Of a stretch of 64,000 nucleotides of DNA, positions 10,532 through 19,107 are shown piece by piece. How positions within the stretch are numbered: the stretch's first letter is position 1; every line of letters begins with the position of its first letter. The translations under genes and the position numbers were made by a program. The notes under the pieces were generated by a model that saw nothing but the letters and a program-made list of their open reading frames with translations, was not told the DNA's origin and did not search any database. This stretch comes from Bacteroidota bacterium (GTDB lineage: Bacteria > Bacteroidota > Ignavibacteria > Palsa-1295). The DNA is taken from positions 243,364 to 307,363 of the forward strand of contig JAJPIO010000007.1 in NCBI GenBank assembly GCA_021324735.1, written 5' to 3'.

Positions 10532-11764
10532 ATGCATCCGATGACGATCGATACCGGTAATACCGGTTTTATGCTCCTCTGCTCGAGCCTGGTCATGCTC
10601 ATGACGCCGGGACTGGCGTTCTTTTATGGCGGACTCGTCGGCAGAAAAAATGTTCTCACCATTATGATCCAAAGTTTCGTCTCCATGGGATGGACGACGG
10701 TCCTCTGGTATCTATTCGGCTATTCGCTCTGCTTCAGTGGAGATTGGAATGGCATCATTGGTAATTTCGACATGGCATTCTTGCGAGGCGTGGACCTTAT
10801 GAGCCCATCGCCGGCGAATAACTCCATTCCAGTGATCGTCTTCATCGCCTACCAGATGATGTTTGCGATCATTACGCCAGCACTCATCACCGGTGCCTTC
10901 GCGAACCGAGTGACCTTCAAATCCTATTTTCTCTTTTTGACAGCGTGGCTTATTTTCGTTTACTTCCCCTTCGTCCATATGATCTGGGGCGGTGGCATTC
11001 TCGCGAAATGGGGCGTGCTCGATTTCGCTGGCGGTATCGTCGTACATAATATCGCTGGAATGGCAGCGCTGGCATCCGTGCTATTTGTTGGCAAGCGGCG
11101 TGCGGAAGATCGAGGACCACATTCTATTCCATTGGTCGCGCTTGGCACTGGTTTGCTGTGGTTTGGATGGTACGGCTTCAACGCCGGAAGTGAATTCCGC
11201 GTGGACGGTGTGACGGCAAGCGCATTCCTTAATACCGACATTGCGGCCTCGTTCGCAGCAGTCACCTGGATGATCGCCGAGTGGATGACGACCCGCAAGC
11301 CGCGATTCCTCGGCTTGCTTACCGGTGCGGTCGCCGGCCTTGCAACCATTACTCCGGCAGCCGGATACGTGTCACCAACATCGTCGGTCATTATTGGCAT
11401 CGTTGCCGGAATCGTTTGCTTCTTTGCCGTGGCACTGAAGAACAAACTGAAATGGGACGATGCGCTCGACGTCTGGGGAGTTCACGGTGTTGGCGGAGCA
11501 CTGGGCGTGGTATTGCTTGGTATTCTTGCCGACTCAGCGTTCAATCCGGCGGTAGGCACGAACGGCCTGCTTTTTGGCAACTCTACGTTCTTCGGCAAGC
11601 AGGTAGTTGCGATCCTTGTTTCTTCGGTATGGGCATTCGTTTTTACGTATGGAATGCTCTGGCTGATCAACAAGATCACGCCGGTACGCGTACAGGAAGA
11701 GCATGAAGTACTCGGCCTCGACGTCGTTCTCCATGGCGAGACCGCGTATGTAGAATCGCTGTAA
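10532..11764 (+). CDS. amt: Ammonium transporter
   Basis: Multi-TM; GNTGFMLLCSSLVMLMTPGLAFFYGGLVGRKN and DDALDVWGVHGVGGALG signatures. Confidence 0.95.
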   Translation: MHPMTIDTGNTGFMLLCSSLVMLMTPGLAFFYGGLVGRKNVLTIMIQSFVSMGWTTVLWYLFGYSLCFSGDWNGIIGNFDMAFLRGVDLMSPSPANNSIPVIVFIAYQMMFAIITPALITGAFANRVTFKSYFLFLTAWLIFVYFPFVHMIWGGGILAKWGVLDFAGGIVVHNIAGMAALASVLFVGKRRAEDRGPHSIPLVALGTGLLWFGWYGFNAGSEFRVDGVTASAFLNTDIAASFAAVTWMIAEWMTTRKPRFLGLLTGAVAGLATITPAAGYVSPTSSVIIGIVAGIVCFFAVALKNKLKWDDALDVWGVHGVGGALGVVLLGILADSAFNPAVGTNGLLFGNSTFFGKQVVAILVSSVWAFVFTYGMLWLINKITPVRVQEEHEVLGLDVVLHGETAYVESL

Positions 11765-11780
11765 GTTTATTCTGAACTTG

Positions 11781-11818
11781 CAAGAGAGCATGCGTATTCT
11801 GCGTATGCTCTCTTGTTT
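11781..11818 (+). terminator. Rho-independent terminator after amt
   Basis: caagagagcatgcg...cgtatgctctcttgttt. Confidence 0.75.
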
Positions 11819-11827
11819 AGCTGAAAC

Positions 11828-12958
11828 ATGTTCTCAAAACGCTCCCTTCTCATTTGCTTTCTTGCGCTTTCATCTTTCTCTTCTCTGAAAGCTCAGGACT
11901 CTTCAAAGCTTGCCTGGTATCAAGCCGTCACGTTAAAAGGGCTGGTGATGGGAAGTACGGTATACAACTTCAACCATCCGCAGGATAACACGAATCAATT
12001 GCGCGTCTATGACATAGATGCGGGCTCGCTTGAACTGGACCTGGTTTCGCTCTCGCTGCGCCATGATGCACAAAGAGGAGAGGCTGGCTTCCGATTCGAT
12101 GCCGATCTTGGTCCGCATATTCCTATGATCGATCGGTCGCTTGGTCTCGAAATGGGAAGGATCGACGTGCGGCAGGCATTCCTCACTTATCTTGCCCCGA
12201 TCGGGAGCGGCTTAAAGATCGACGTCGGTAAGTTTACGACTCCATGCGGATATGAACTCATCGAAGGGCCTGATGGTGTAAGCGATAACGCTTCACATTC
12301 TTTTCTCTTCGGCTATGCACTGCCGTACACGCACACCGGTATCCGATTGGGATACTCTATCGTCGATCAGCTTGCTATTTCGGCAATGCTTGTTAATGGC
12401 TGGGATAATTCGATCGACAATAATACAGCGAAGACCGTCTGCGCGCAAGTGACGTGGACGCCGAACGCCAATGCGAATATTGCACTTGCCGGAATCATCG
12501 GTCCGGAAAAGAACGCCAATACAACCGACGAGCGAATGGTCGCCGATCTTGCAGCTTCGTATAAAATTACAGAGTACTTGCTCATTGGCGTTAGCGCCGA
12601 TTACGGCAAAGAACAAAACGATGTCTTCCCCGGCCCAACAGCAGATTCCGGACGACAGAATATCTCCCCCAGCGATGCAATATGGAAAGGTGTTGCGGGT
12701 TATGCAAAAGCTATCTTCACGGATAAATTTAGCGTGGCCCTTCGCGCTGAAGTCTTCGACGACCCGAACGCTGTGCGGACAGGGACAGCACAGTCTCTTC
12801 ACGAGTATACACTCACGCCGATCTGGCAAATAACGCCGACACTCACCCTCAAGAGCGACTTGCGTTACGATCTTTCTTCCCAACCGGTCTTCGAGCACGA
12901 CGGAGGATTCGTCACCGATCAATCCACGGTGAGCCTGAATGTGCTGTATAGTTTTTAA
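11828..12958 (+). CDS. Outer membrane beta-barrel porin (BBP2-like)
   Basis: Signal peptide, alternating beta-strand pattern, FTTPCGYELIEGPDGVSDNASHSFLFGYALPYTHTGIRLGY; C-terminal aromatic residue. Confidence 0.65.
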   Translation: MFSKRSLLICFLALSSFSSLKAQDSSKLAWYQAVTLKGLVMGSTVYNFNHPQDNTNQLRVYDIDAGSLELDLVSLSLRHDAQRGEAGFRFDADLGPHIPMIDRSLGLEMGRIDVRQAFLTYLAPIGSGLKIDVGKFTTPCGYELIEGPDGVSDNASHSFLFGYALPYTHTGIRLGYSIVDQLAISAMLVNGWDNSIDNNTAKTVCAQVTWTPNANANIALAGIIGPEKNANTTDERMVADLAASYKITEYLLIGVSADYGKEQNDVFPGPTADSGRQNISPSDAIWKGVAGYAKAIFTDKFSVALRAEVFDDPNAVRTGTAQSLHEYTLTPIWQITPTLTLKSDLRYDLSSQPVFEHDGGFVTDQSTVSLNVLYSF

Positions 12959-13090
12959 GAACTAAAACTGCTCTCACGTGGCGCTGCTGAACTCCTGAAA
13001 CTAGCGTTTCTTCGAAAGAAACGACCAACGAACTGCTTATTAACGCAGCAAGTTAATATCTTAAGATTTTATCAGATTGAGATAAAGGTT

Positions 13091-13894
13091 ATGAAAAAAT
13101 CAACTCTCATTACAAACCTGATTTGTGTAGTGGGTCTGGGGTTAATTCAGGGTTGTGGCAGTTCAACCTCTACCAGCCCCTCATCAAGCACATCAACCGG
13201 TACTCTCAAAGGATCAATACTAATGGTTGACCCTGACCTCCAGATACGTACGCGTAATGATAGCATCTTGATAGTTGCTCTCGATAAATCGTTTAAAACG
13301 TATACCGATACAGCAGGCAACTGGACATTAACCAATGTGCCGATGGGAATATATCATATACGGGCTTCGAAGAGTGGGTGGTATTGGCGTCTTCCAAACC
13401 CCGGAGGATGGCAACCTTGGTACGATTACCCAGAAACACAATTTATTGGAATGGATACCTTTACTGTCCCACTGGTTGCGCTATATAATAATTACCTATA
13501 TCGTCCCATAAAGGCAAAGTTTTCGTTAGATACTATAGTTGATACGACCATGTACGGACGTGATTTTTTGCTGGTCAAATACTCCATAGCCATGCTGGAT
13601 ACATTCCGTGTTGTGACAGTACTTTTTAGTGTAAGCTCAGACTCTACTAATTTAATTTCAGCAGCAAACCTCCAGAATATAAGGAATGCAACGGCTGGAG
13701 ACACCATTCAATCAGTTGGACATTTTTCCTTCCCAATCGATAAAGGATTTTATACTAAAAACTATCCTACAGTCTATTGGCGGCTGACTGCATGGTCGAG
13801 CGGAGGGCTTCCTTGTTTCGATCCTTCACTTGGCTCAGCCTATGATCCCAACACCACTATCTCGGGGACGCCAATAATGCATTTACAGCCATAG
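13091..13894 (+). CDS. Lipoprotein with carboxypeptidase-regulatory-like (CarbopepD-reg) domain
   Basis: Lipobox-like LIQGC; TDTAGNWTLTNVPMGIYHIRASKSGW. Confidence 0.6.
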   Translation: MKKSTLITNLICVVGLGLIQGCGSSTSTSPSSSTSTGTLKGSILMVDPDLQIRTRNDSILIVALDKSFKTYTDTAGNWTLTNVPMGIYHIRASKSGWYWRLPNPGGWQPWYDYPETQFIGMDTFTVPLVALYNNYLYRPIKAKFSLDTIVDTTMYGRDFLLVKYSIAMLDTFRVVTVLFSVSSDSTNLISAANLQNIRNATAGDTIQSVGHFSFPIDKGFYTKNYPTVYWRLTAWSSGGLPCFDPSLGSAYDPNTTISGTPIMHLQP

Positions 13895-13914
13895 TCTGTT
13901 TTCAATACCCGGGA

Positions 13915-13948
13915 AAAAATGGGTGCCTAATGCTGGCACCCATTTTAC
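13915..13948. terminator. Bidirectional terminator between convergent genes
   Basis: aaaaatgggtgcc-taatgct-ggcacccatttta. Confidence 0.8.
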
Positions 13949-13950
13949 TA

Positions 13951-14235
13951 TTAATAGCTTAGCGCTTCCGCATCACTCGTGAGAATGATCTCCGGCTGAC
14001 TGACGACGCCGGCACGCTTCATTGCCTCCTGCAACCCTGGTGAGGAACCGTAGGCTTTTGCCCCTTCGAGCGTCTTTACCTTATTGACGATCGTGACCAT
14101 ATTCGGGTCTGCGGCATCGCGCAGCACGTCATGGCCTAACCACCCGTGCGAGCGGCGTGTCGGGGTTAGCTCGTCAAATACTTTCTTCCAGTTTTCAAAA
14201 TCGGCGACTTTATGCCGTACGATCAATGTAGCCAT
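13951..14235 (-). CDS. Small ABM/cyclase-like (dimeric alpha-beta barrel) protein
   Basis: 94 aa, MATLIVRHKVADFENWKKVFDELTPTRRSHGW... typical ferredoxin-like dimeric barrel. Confidence 0.5.
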   Translation of the reverse strand: MATLIVRHKVADFENWKKVFDELTPTRRSHGWLGHDVLRDAADPNMVTIVNKVKTLEGAKAYGSSPGLQEAMKRAGVVSQPEIILTSDAEALSY

Positions 14236-14367
14236 AGTTGTATACGATTAAAGATTAAAGATTAAAGCGACAAAAGTTGAACTGTAATCGCGATCGACGA
14301 TCGACGTTGATTACGTCACAAAAATACCCGAATGGCCGGGCAAAAAGCATTGACCTAGGTCAAGAAA

Positions 14368-14949
14368 TTACTCGCACGCTAATTTTTTTCGGAGGCGGCT
14401 GAGGGATTCGGGAGTAATGCCTAAATAGGTGGCGATATAATGCTGCGGAATACGCTGCAGGAGTGCCGGCCGCTCTTTGAGGAGGCGAAGATACCGCGTT
14501 TCGGCGGTATCCGAAAGGGATTGACCGACCTGTTCTTGCAGTTTGGTGTACGTCTTCTGTGTGCCTTTTTGATAATACTCGAGAAAGCCGGGAAAATTCT
14601 TAAGAGCGTGATCGAAATTATTTCGATCGATAACCAGCAGATCGCAGTCCTCTACTGCTTGAAGGTTTAGGTTGGTCGGCTTACGTTCAAGGAAGCTCAC
14701 GATATCACCGACCCACCAATTTTCTTCGGCAAAGAATATGATGCGCTCGATGCCTTCTTCGTTTGCATAATAGTGGCGAAGGCATCCTCGCACAACAAAA
14801 CACACATGCCGGATGACCTCTCCGGAGCGATATAAATGCTGCTTCTTTTTAAGGGTGAGTGGCTCGAAGAGATCCAGGAATGCCGGGAAATCGGCATCCG
14901 GGAAATTCGCTTTCGATTGAAGCTCTGTTAAAAGGCGGGATGTATCCAC
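14368..14949 (-). CDS. Crp/Fnr family transcriptional regulator
   Basis: cNMP-binding fold KKQHLYRSGEVIRHVCFVVRGCLRHYY and C-terminal HTH IATYLGITPESLSRLRKKL. Confidence 0.8.
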   Translation of the reverse strand: MDTSRLLTELQSKANFPDADFPAFLDLFEPLTLKKKQHLYRSGEVIRHVCFVVRGCLRHYYANEEGIERIIFFAEENWWVGDIVSFLERKPTNLNLQAVEDCDLLVIDRNNFDHALKNFPGFLEYYQKGTQKTYTKLQEQVGQSLSDTAETRYLRLLKERPALLQRIPQHYIATYLGITPESLSRLRKKLACE

Positions 14950-14965
14950 AACTCAATTATACTAC

Positions 14966-15616
14966 CTACGGCTTTATCAACTCAGGAAAGTCTCGCCGGA
15001 ATTGCTCGACTTCCGGCTTGGTAACGTTCGCAACGTACCCCTGGTCGGGATGATTGCGGTAGTACCGCAAGTGATAATCCTCCGCGCGATAAAATTTGGC
15101 AAGCGGCCGAACCTCGGTCACAATCGGCGACGCATACTTGTGAGAAGCCGTTAGATATTTGATGTAATCTTCCGCCTCTTGTTTTTGCTCATCATTCCGA
15201 TAGAACACGACCGAACGATACTGCGGCCCTTCATCCGGCCCCTGGCGATTGAGTGTCGTTGGGTCGTGCTCGGCGAAAAATACTTCGAGTAGCTTTTTGT
15301 AACTGATCTCTTTGGGGTCGAATGCAACATCCACGCATTCCGCATGTCCGGTAGTACCGGTACACACTTCGTCGTAACTTGGATTGGCTACCGTACCTCC
15401 GGCATAACCGGGCAGCGCATTTTTTACACCTTTGATCTCGAGGAAAATCTCTTCCGAATGCCAGAAACATCCCATCGCGAACGTGGCGTGTTCCAGCGTG
15501 GAATCATCGGAAGAGATCTCTTCCGTAATGGGAGTGGTGTGCTTCGCGGAAGAACTGCAGGCCGTCCCTGCGAATGCAAGGCACAGCAAAATAGAGTATG
15601 CGACAATTCGAGGCAT
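14966..15616 (-). CDS. msrA: Peptide-methionine (S)-S-oxide reductase MsrA (lipoprotein form)
   Basis: ATFAMGCFWHSEEIF active site, GYAGG...YDEVCTGTTGHAE, HDPTTLNRQGPDEGPQYRS. Confidence 0.93.
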   Translation of the reverse strand: MPRIVAYSILLCLAFAGTACSSSAKHTTPITEEISSDDSTLEHATFAMGCFWHSEEIFLEIKGVKNALPGYAGGTVANPSYDEVCTGTTGHAECVDVAFDPKEISYKKLLEVFFAEHDPTTLNRQGPDEGPQYRSVVFYRNDEQKQEAEDYIKYLTASHKYASPIVTEVRPLAKFYRAEDYHLRYYRNHPDQGYVANVTKPEVEQFRRDFPELIKP

Positions 15617-15790
15617 AACAGCGATACGGTTATTTACTAATAACTGTTACAAAGAAATCCCTCTATTGGATTTCATAAGGCATTGGGTCATAAAGATAAT
15701 AGCGCTGGGTTCATAGGTAATAAGCGGTGCCCTCCGAACGCAATTCCAATAGGCTTGTTTTGACGGGTGAGCGATCTTCGTGTTCTTATC

Positions 15791-16546
15791 GTGACTTCAT
15801 CACCATCCACAACGTGTGTCGGTGTGATCCTCGCCGGGGGCTCCGGTTCGAGGCTGTATCCGTGCACTACGGTCACCAATAAACACCTGCTTCCCATCGG
15901 CGAAATGCCGATGATCTTCTACCCTATCAAGAAATTGGTAGCGGCTGGCATTACCGACATTTTGATCGTCACCGGTACCGAGCACATGGGGGATTTCATT
16001 TCGCTGTTAGGCTCGGGCAAGGACTTCAATTGCTCGCTAACGTATCGCGTCCAGGATGAAGCAGGTGGTATCGCGCAAGCGCTTGCACTGGCGGAGCGCT
16101 TTACCAACAAGCAGCCCATGTGCGTAATGCTGGGCGATAATATTTTCGAGAATTCTATTAGTGGGCTCATTACGCAATTTCTTTCCGAGCCGGATAATGC
16201 TCACATCTTATTAAAAGAAGTACCGGATGCCGAGCGCTTTGGCGTCGCAGAAATGGATGGCGATTCGCGGACCATCGTTCGGCGTATCGTCGAGAAGCCG
16301 CAAGACCCGCCTTCGAAATATGCAGTCACCGGTGTGTATTGCTATCCGCCGGATGTCTTTGAAGTGATCCGCACGCTGACGCCCTCTGGTCGCGGCGAAT
16401 TCGAGATCACCGACGTTAATAACATCTACTTATCGCAGCGCCGGCTCCATGCATCCTTCCTCGATGGCTATTGGAGCGATGCCGGCACATTCCCATCGCT
16501 CGCGCGCGCGAACGAGCTCGTCCGTCAATCACCTCCCCAATATTGA
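15791..16546 (+). CDS. rfbA: Glucose-1-phosphate thymidylyltransferase
   Basis: GVILAGGSGSRLYPCTTVTNKHLLPIGEMPMIFYP...; GTG at 15791 preferred over the ORF start at 15767. Confidence 0.85.
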   Translation: MTSSPSTTCVGVILAGGSGSRLYPCTTVTNKHLLPIGEMPMIFYPIKKLVAAGITDILIVTGTEHMGDFISLLGSGKDFNCSLTYRVQDEAGGIAQALALAERFTNKQPMCVMLGDNIFENSISGLITQFLSEPDNAHILLKEVPDAERFGVAEMDGDSRTIVRRIVEKPQDPPSKYAVTGVYCYPPDVFEVIRTLTPSGRGEFEITDVNNIYLSQRRLHASFLDGYWSDAGTFPSLARANELVRQSPPQY

Positions 16547-16549
16547 TCT

Positions 16550-17548
16550 GTGAATTTCCTCGTTACTGGCGGAGCAGGATTTATCGGCGCTAACTTCGCT
16601 CACTATGTAAAAGAGCGCGACCATAACGTGCTGGTCTACGACCTCCTGACGTACGCCGGTAACCGAAAGAATGTTAATGGCATCGAGCACTTCGTTCAGG
16701 GAGATATTCGGGACGGGAAACTTCTCGACACTCTTTTTGAAAAAGGGCTTGATGGCCGCCCGTTCGATGCAGTAATAAACTTCGCAGCAGAGAGTCACGT
16801 CGATCGCTCCATTTCACTGGCTCTTCCGTTCGTCGAGACGAACGTGTTGGGTGCCGTCACCGTCCTTGAAGCTGCTCGCCGGCACAATGTAAGACGTTTT
16901 GTACAAATATCGACCGACGAAGTTTACGGTTCGATAGAAGGCACCGGTAAATTCACGCGCTCTTCCTGTCTTAAACCGTCGAGTGCGTATTCTGCATCCA
17001 AGGCGGCAGCCGATCATTTATTGCTCTCCTTCAATCATACACACGGTATCGACGTCCGGGTGACTCGCTGCACGAATAACTATGGCCGTTTTCAGCATCC
17101 GGAGAAATTCATTCCGATGATCCTCTCGAACGCACTGGCCGGTCGCCCGATCACGATCTTTGGCAACGGCAAACAGGTGCGCGACTGGATATTCGTCGAG
17201 GATCACTGCGCCGGAATTTTTGCGGTGGCAGAACGTGGCATGCCCGGATGCATCTATCACTTTGGCGGACCTGGCATCGAAGCGAACGAGGTTGGGATCT
17301 CCAATCTCGAATTAGTGCACCTGGTGCTTCGCATTCTTGCCGAGCTATCTCAGCGAACGATCGAAGAGTTTACCTCCCTCATCCAACACGTCGGCGATCG
17401 GCCGGGCCACGATTGGCGCTATGCCCTCGACTGGACAGAATCCGAGCACGAGCTTGGCTGGAAGCCACAGATCCGGTTGGAAGAGGGCCTTCGCGAGACC
17501 ATTTCCTGGTGGCTCGCAAACCAGGGTTGGTGGGAAACTATTACCTAA
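16550..17548 (+). CDS. rfbB: dTDP-glucose 4,6-dehydratase
   Basis: VTGGAGFIGANF, NFAAESHVDRSI, STDEVYGS, YSASKAAADHL, TRCTNNYGRFQHPEKFIP. Confidence 0.92.
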   Translation: MNFLVTGGAGFIGANFAHYVKERDHNVLVYDLLTYAGNRKNVNGIEHFVQGDIRDGKLLDTLFEKGLDGRPFDAVINFAAESHVDRSISLALPFVETNVLGAVTVLEAARRHNVRRFVQISTDEVYGSIEGTGKFTRSSCLKPSSAYSASKAAADHLLLSFNHTHGIDVRVTRCTNNYGRFQHPEKFIPMILSNALAGRPITIFGNGKQVRDWIFVEDHCAGIFAVAERGMPGCIYHFGGPGIEANEVGISNLELVHLVLRILAELSQRTIEEFTSLIQHVGDRPGHDWRYALDWTESEHELGWKPQIRLEEGLRETISWWLANQGWWETIT

Positions 17549-17565
17549 TTAGATAACTTTGGTCG

Positions 17566-17943
17566 ATGAAGCAGGGCCGAGAGGTCTTCTTCTTCAAGAA
17601 CTATTTTTTGGAGTTCTACGAAGACCTTAATCTCGATATCAAAAAAAAGATAGACTGGGTCATTCAGTTACTGTGTACAATTCCGTTTGTACCAGAACAG
17701 TACCTTCAGCGTATTCAGGGTACGGATAGTCTGTACGAGATGCGCGTAGCCTTCGGTGGACGCATCTTCCGAGTTTTCTGCTGCTTCGACGAAGGGAACA
17801 TCATCATACTTTTCAATGGATTCGAAAAAAAGAGTAGCAAAACACCCGGCAAAGAGATCGAAAAAGCGATCCGTATCGAACGCGAGTACCGCGAAGCCAA
17901 AGCGACAGGCAAAACAGCTAACCTCCTTCGAAGAACATCTTGA
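17566..17943 (+). CDS. HigB/Gp49-like (RelE superfamily) toxin
   Basis: LYEMRVAFGGRIFRVFCCFDEGNIIILFNGFEKKSSKTPGKEIEKAIRIEREY, characteristic of phage-derived Gp49-like/HigB toxins. Confidence 0.85.
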   Translation: MKQGREVFFFKNYFLEFYEDLNLDIKKKIDWVIQLLCTIPFVPEQYLQRIQGTDSLYEMRVAFGGRIFRVFCCFDEGNIIILFNGFEKKSSKTPGKEIEKAIRIEREYREAKATGKTANLLRRTS

Positions 17944-18196
17944 TCGTGAATATGGCAAGAGAGGTACTCGCACACGTGAGCAGTATGAAGCGGAATTTGA
18001 AGCCTTTAAGCTCGGCTTCCTAATACAAGAAGCGCGAAAGCAAAAAAACTTAACTCAGGACCAACTTGCTCGTCGGGTCGGTACTACGAAGAACTATATT
18101 TCAAGAATTGAAAATGGTGCAAGCGATATTCGGCTTGCAACGTTAATGCGTATCGTCCGGAACGGACTGAACGGCCAGATCACGTTAACATTTTGA
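17816..18196 (+). CDS. HigA-like XRE-family antitoxin
   Basis: TSFEEHLDREYGKRG...LIQEARKQKNLTQDQLARRVGTTKNYISRIENGASDIRLATLMRI; ATG at 17816 is the likely start within ORF 17756-18196. Confidence 0.8.
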   Translation: MDSKKRVAKHPAKRSKKRSVSNASTAKPKRQAKQLTSFEEHLDREYGKRGTRTREQYEAEFEAFKLGFLIQEARKQKNLTQDQLARRVGTTKNYISRIENGASDIRLATLMRIVRNGLNGQITLTF

Positions 18197-19092
18197 AGAA
18201 ACTCCTTATTATCGGCCGCGGGCAGATCGGCTCGGCACTCGGCAACATCCTGGGTGAACAAGGGCACTTCGCAAGCGCGCACAACGGCCACGCCTATGAG
18301 GTCCACTATTGGGAGAAGGACATGGATGCGCTTTCGACCGATGCGCTGCTTTCCATTCTGCCTGATGCCGTCATTAATACCGCCGGAAAGACCGATCTTG
18401 CCTGGTGTGAAGCGAACGCGCGCGAAGCAGTGCGCTGCAATTTAGAAGCACCGGTACGACTATACGAGCGTATTAGAAATATCGATCATCCTATTCGCTA
18501 CATTCATTTTTCAAGCGGCTGCATTTGGGATGGACCATACACACCGGATGGCAGACCCTTCACACCGACGATGCCTCCCTCCCCAGCCTGCCTCTACTCC
18601 TGGACCAAAGCTGCTGCCGATGCGATGCTAATGAATATCGATAAGGAACACATCGCTATCCTTCGGCCCCGTCAAGTCTATTCCGGGGCTCTTCATCTGC
18701 GCAACACACTGGTAAAATTGATGAAGTATCCGAAGCTGGTCGATACTCCAAACTCGGTTAGTAGTATGGCGGTGATCGAGAAAACGGTGAGATATTTATT
18801 AACACATTCTGAAGCGAGCGGCATCTGGAATGTTTACGATCGCGGAGTGATCACACCGTTTCAGATCGGTGAAATGCTATGGCAGACCGGGGTGCGCACG
18901 CAGCCGCAAAAAATTTCGAAAGATGAACTGGACCGATTCCATACTCCCAAACGAGTCGACACAGTTCTTTACGATGAGCGTTTTGAACGTTGTATTAACC
19001 CCGAGAATGTCGAAGCGCAGCTACATCGAGCAATCGACGAACTGCGCCATGCGATCGAACTACAAGCTGCAAGTGAGGCGCTCGCGGCATAA
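18193..19092 (+). CDS. SDR-family dTDP-4-dehydrorhamnose reductase-like protein
   Basis: TTG start; LLIIGRGQIGSALG, INTAGKTDLAWCEANAREAVRCN, YSWTKAAADAML; genomic context with rfbA/rfbB. Confidence 0.7.
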   Translation: MKKLLIIGRGQIGSALGNILGEQGHFASAHNGHAYEVHYWEKDMDALSTDALLSILPDAVINTAGKTDLAWCEANAREAVRCNLEAPVRLYERIRNIDHPIRYIHFSSGCIWDGPYTPDGRPFTPTMPPSPACLYSWTKAAADAMLMNIDKEHIAILRPRQVYSGALHLRNTLVKLMKYPKLVDTPNSVSSMAVIEKTVRYLLTHSEASGIWNVYDRGVITPFQIGEMLWQTGVRTQPQKISKDELDRFHTPKRVDTVLYDERFERCINPENVEAQLHRAIDELRHAIELQAASEALAA

Positions 19093-19107
19093 TTTTCGTC
19101 CTGTGTT

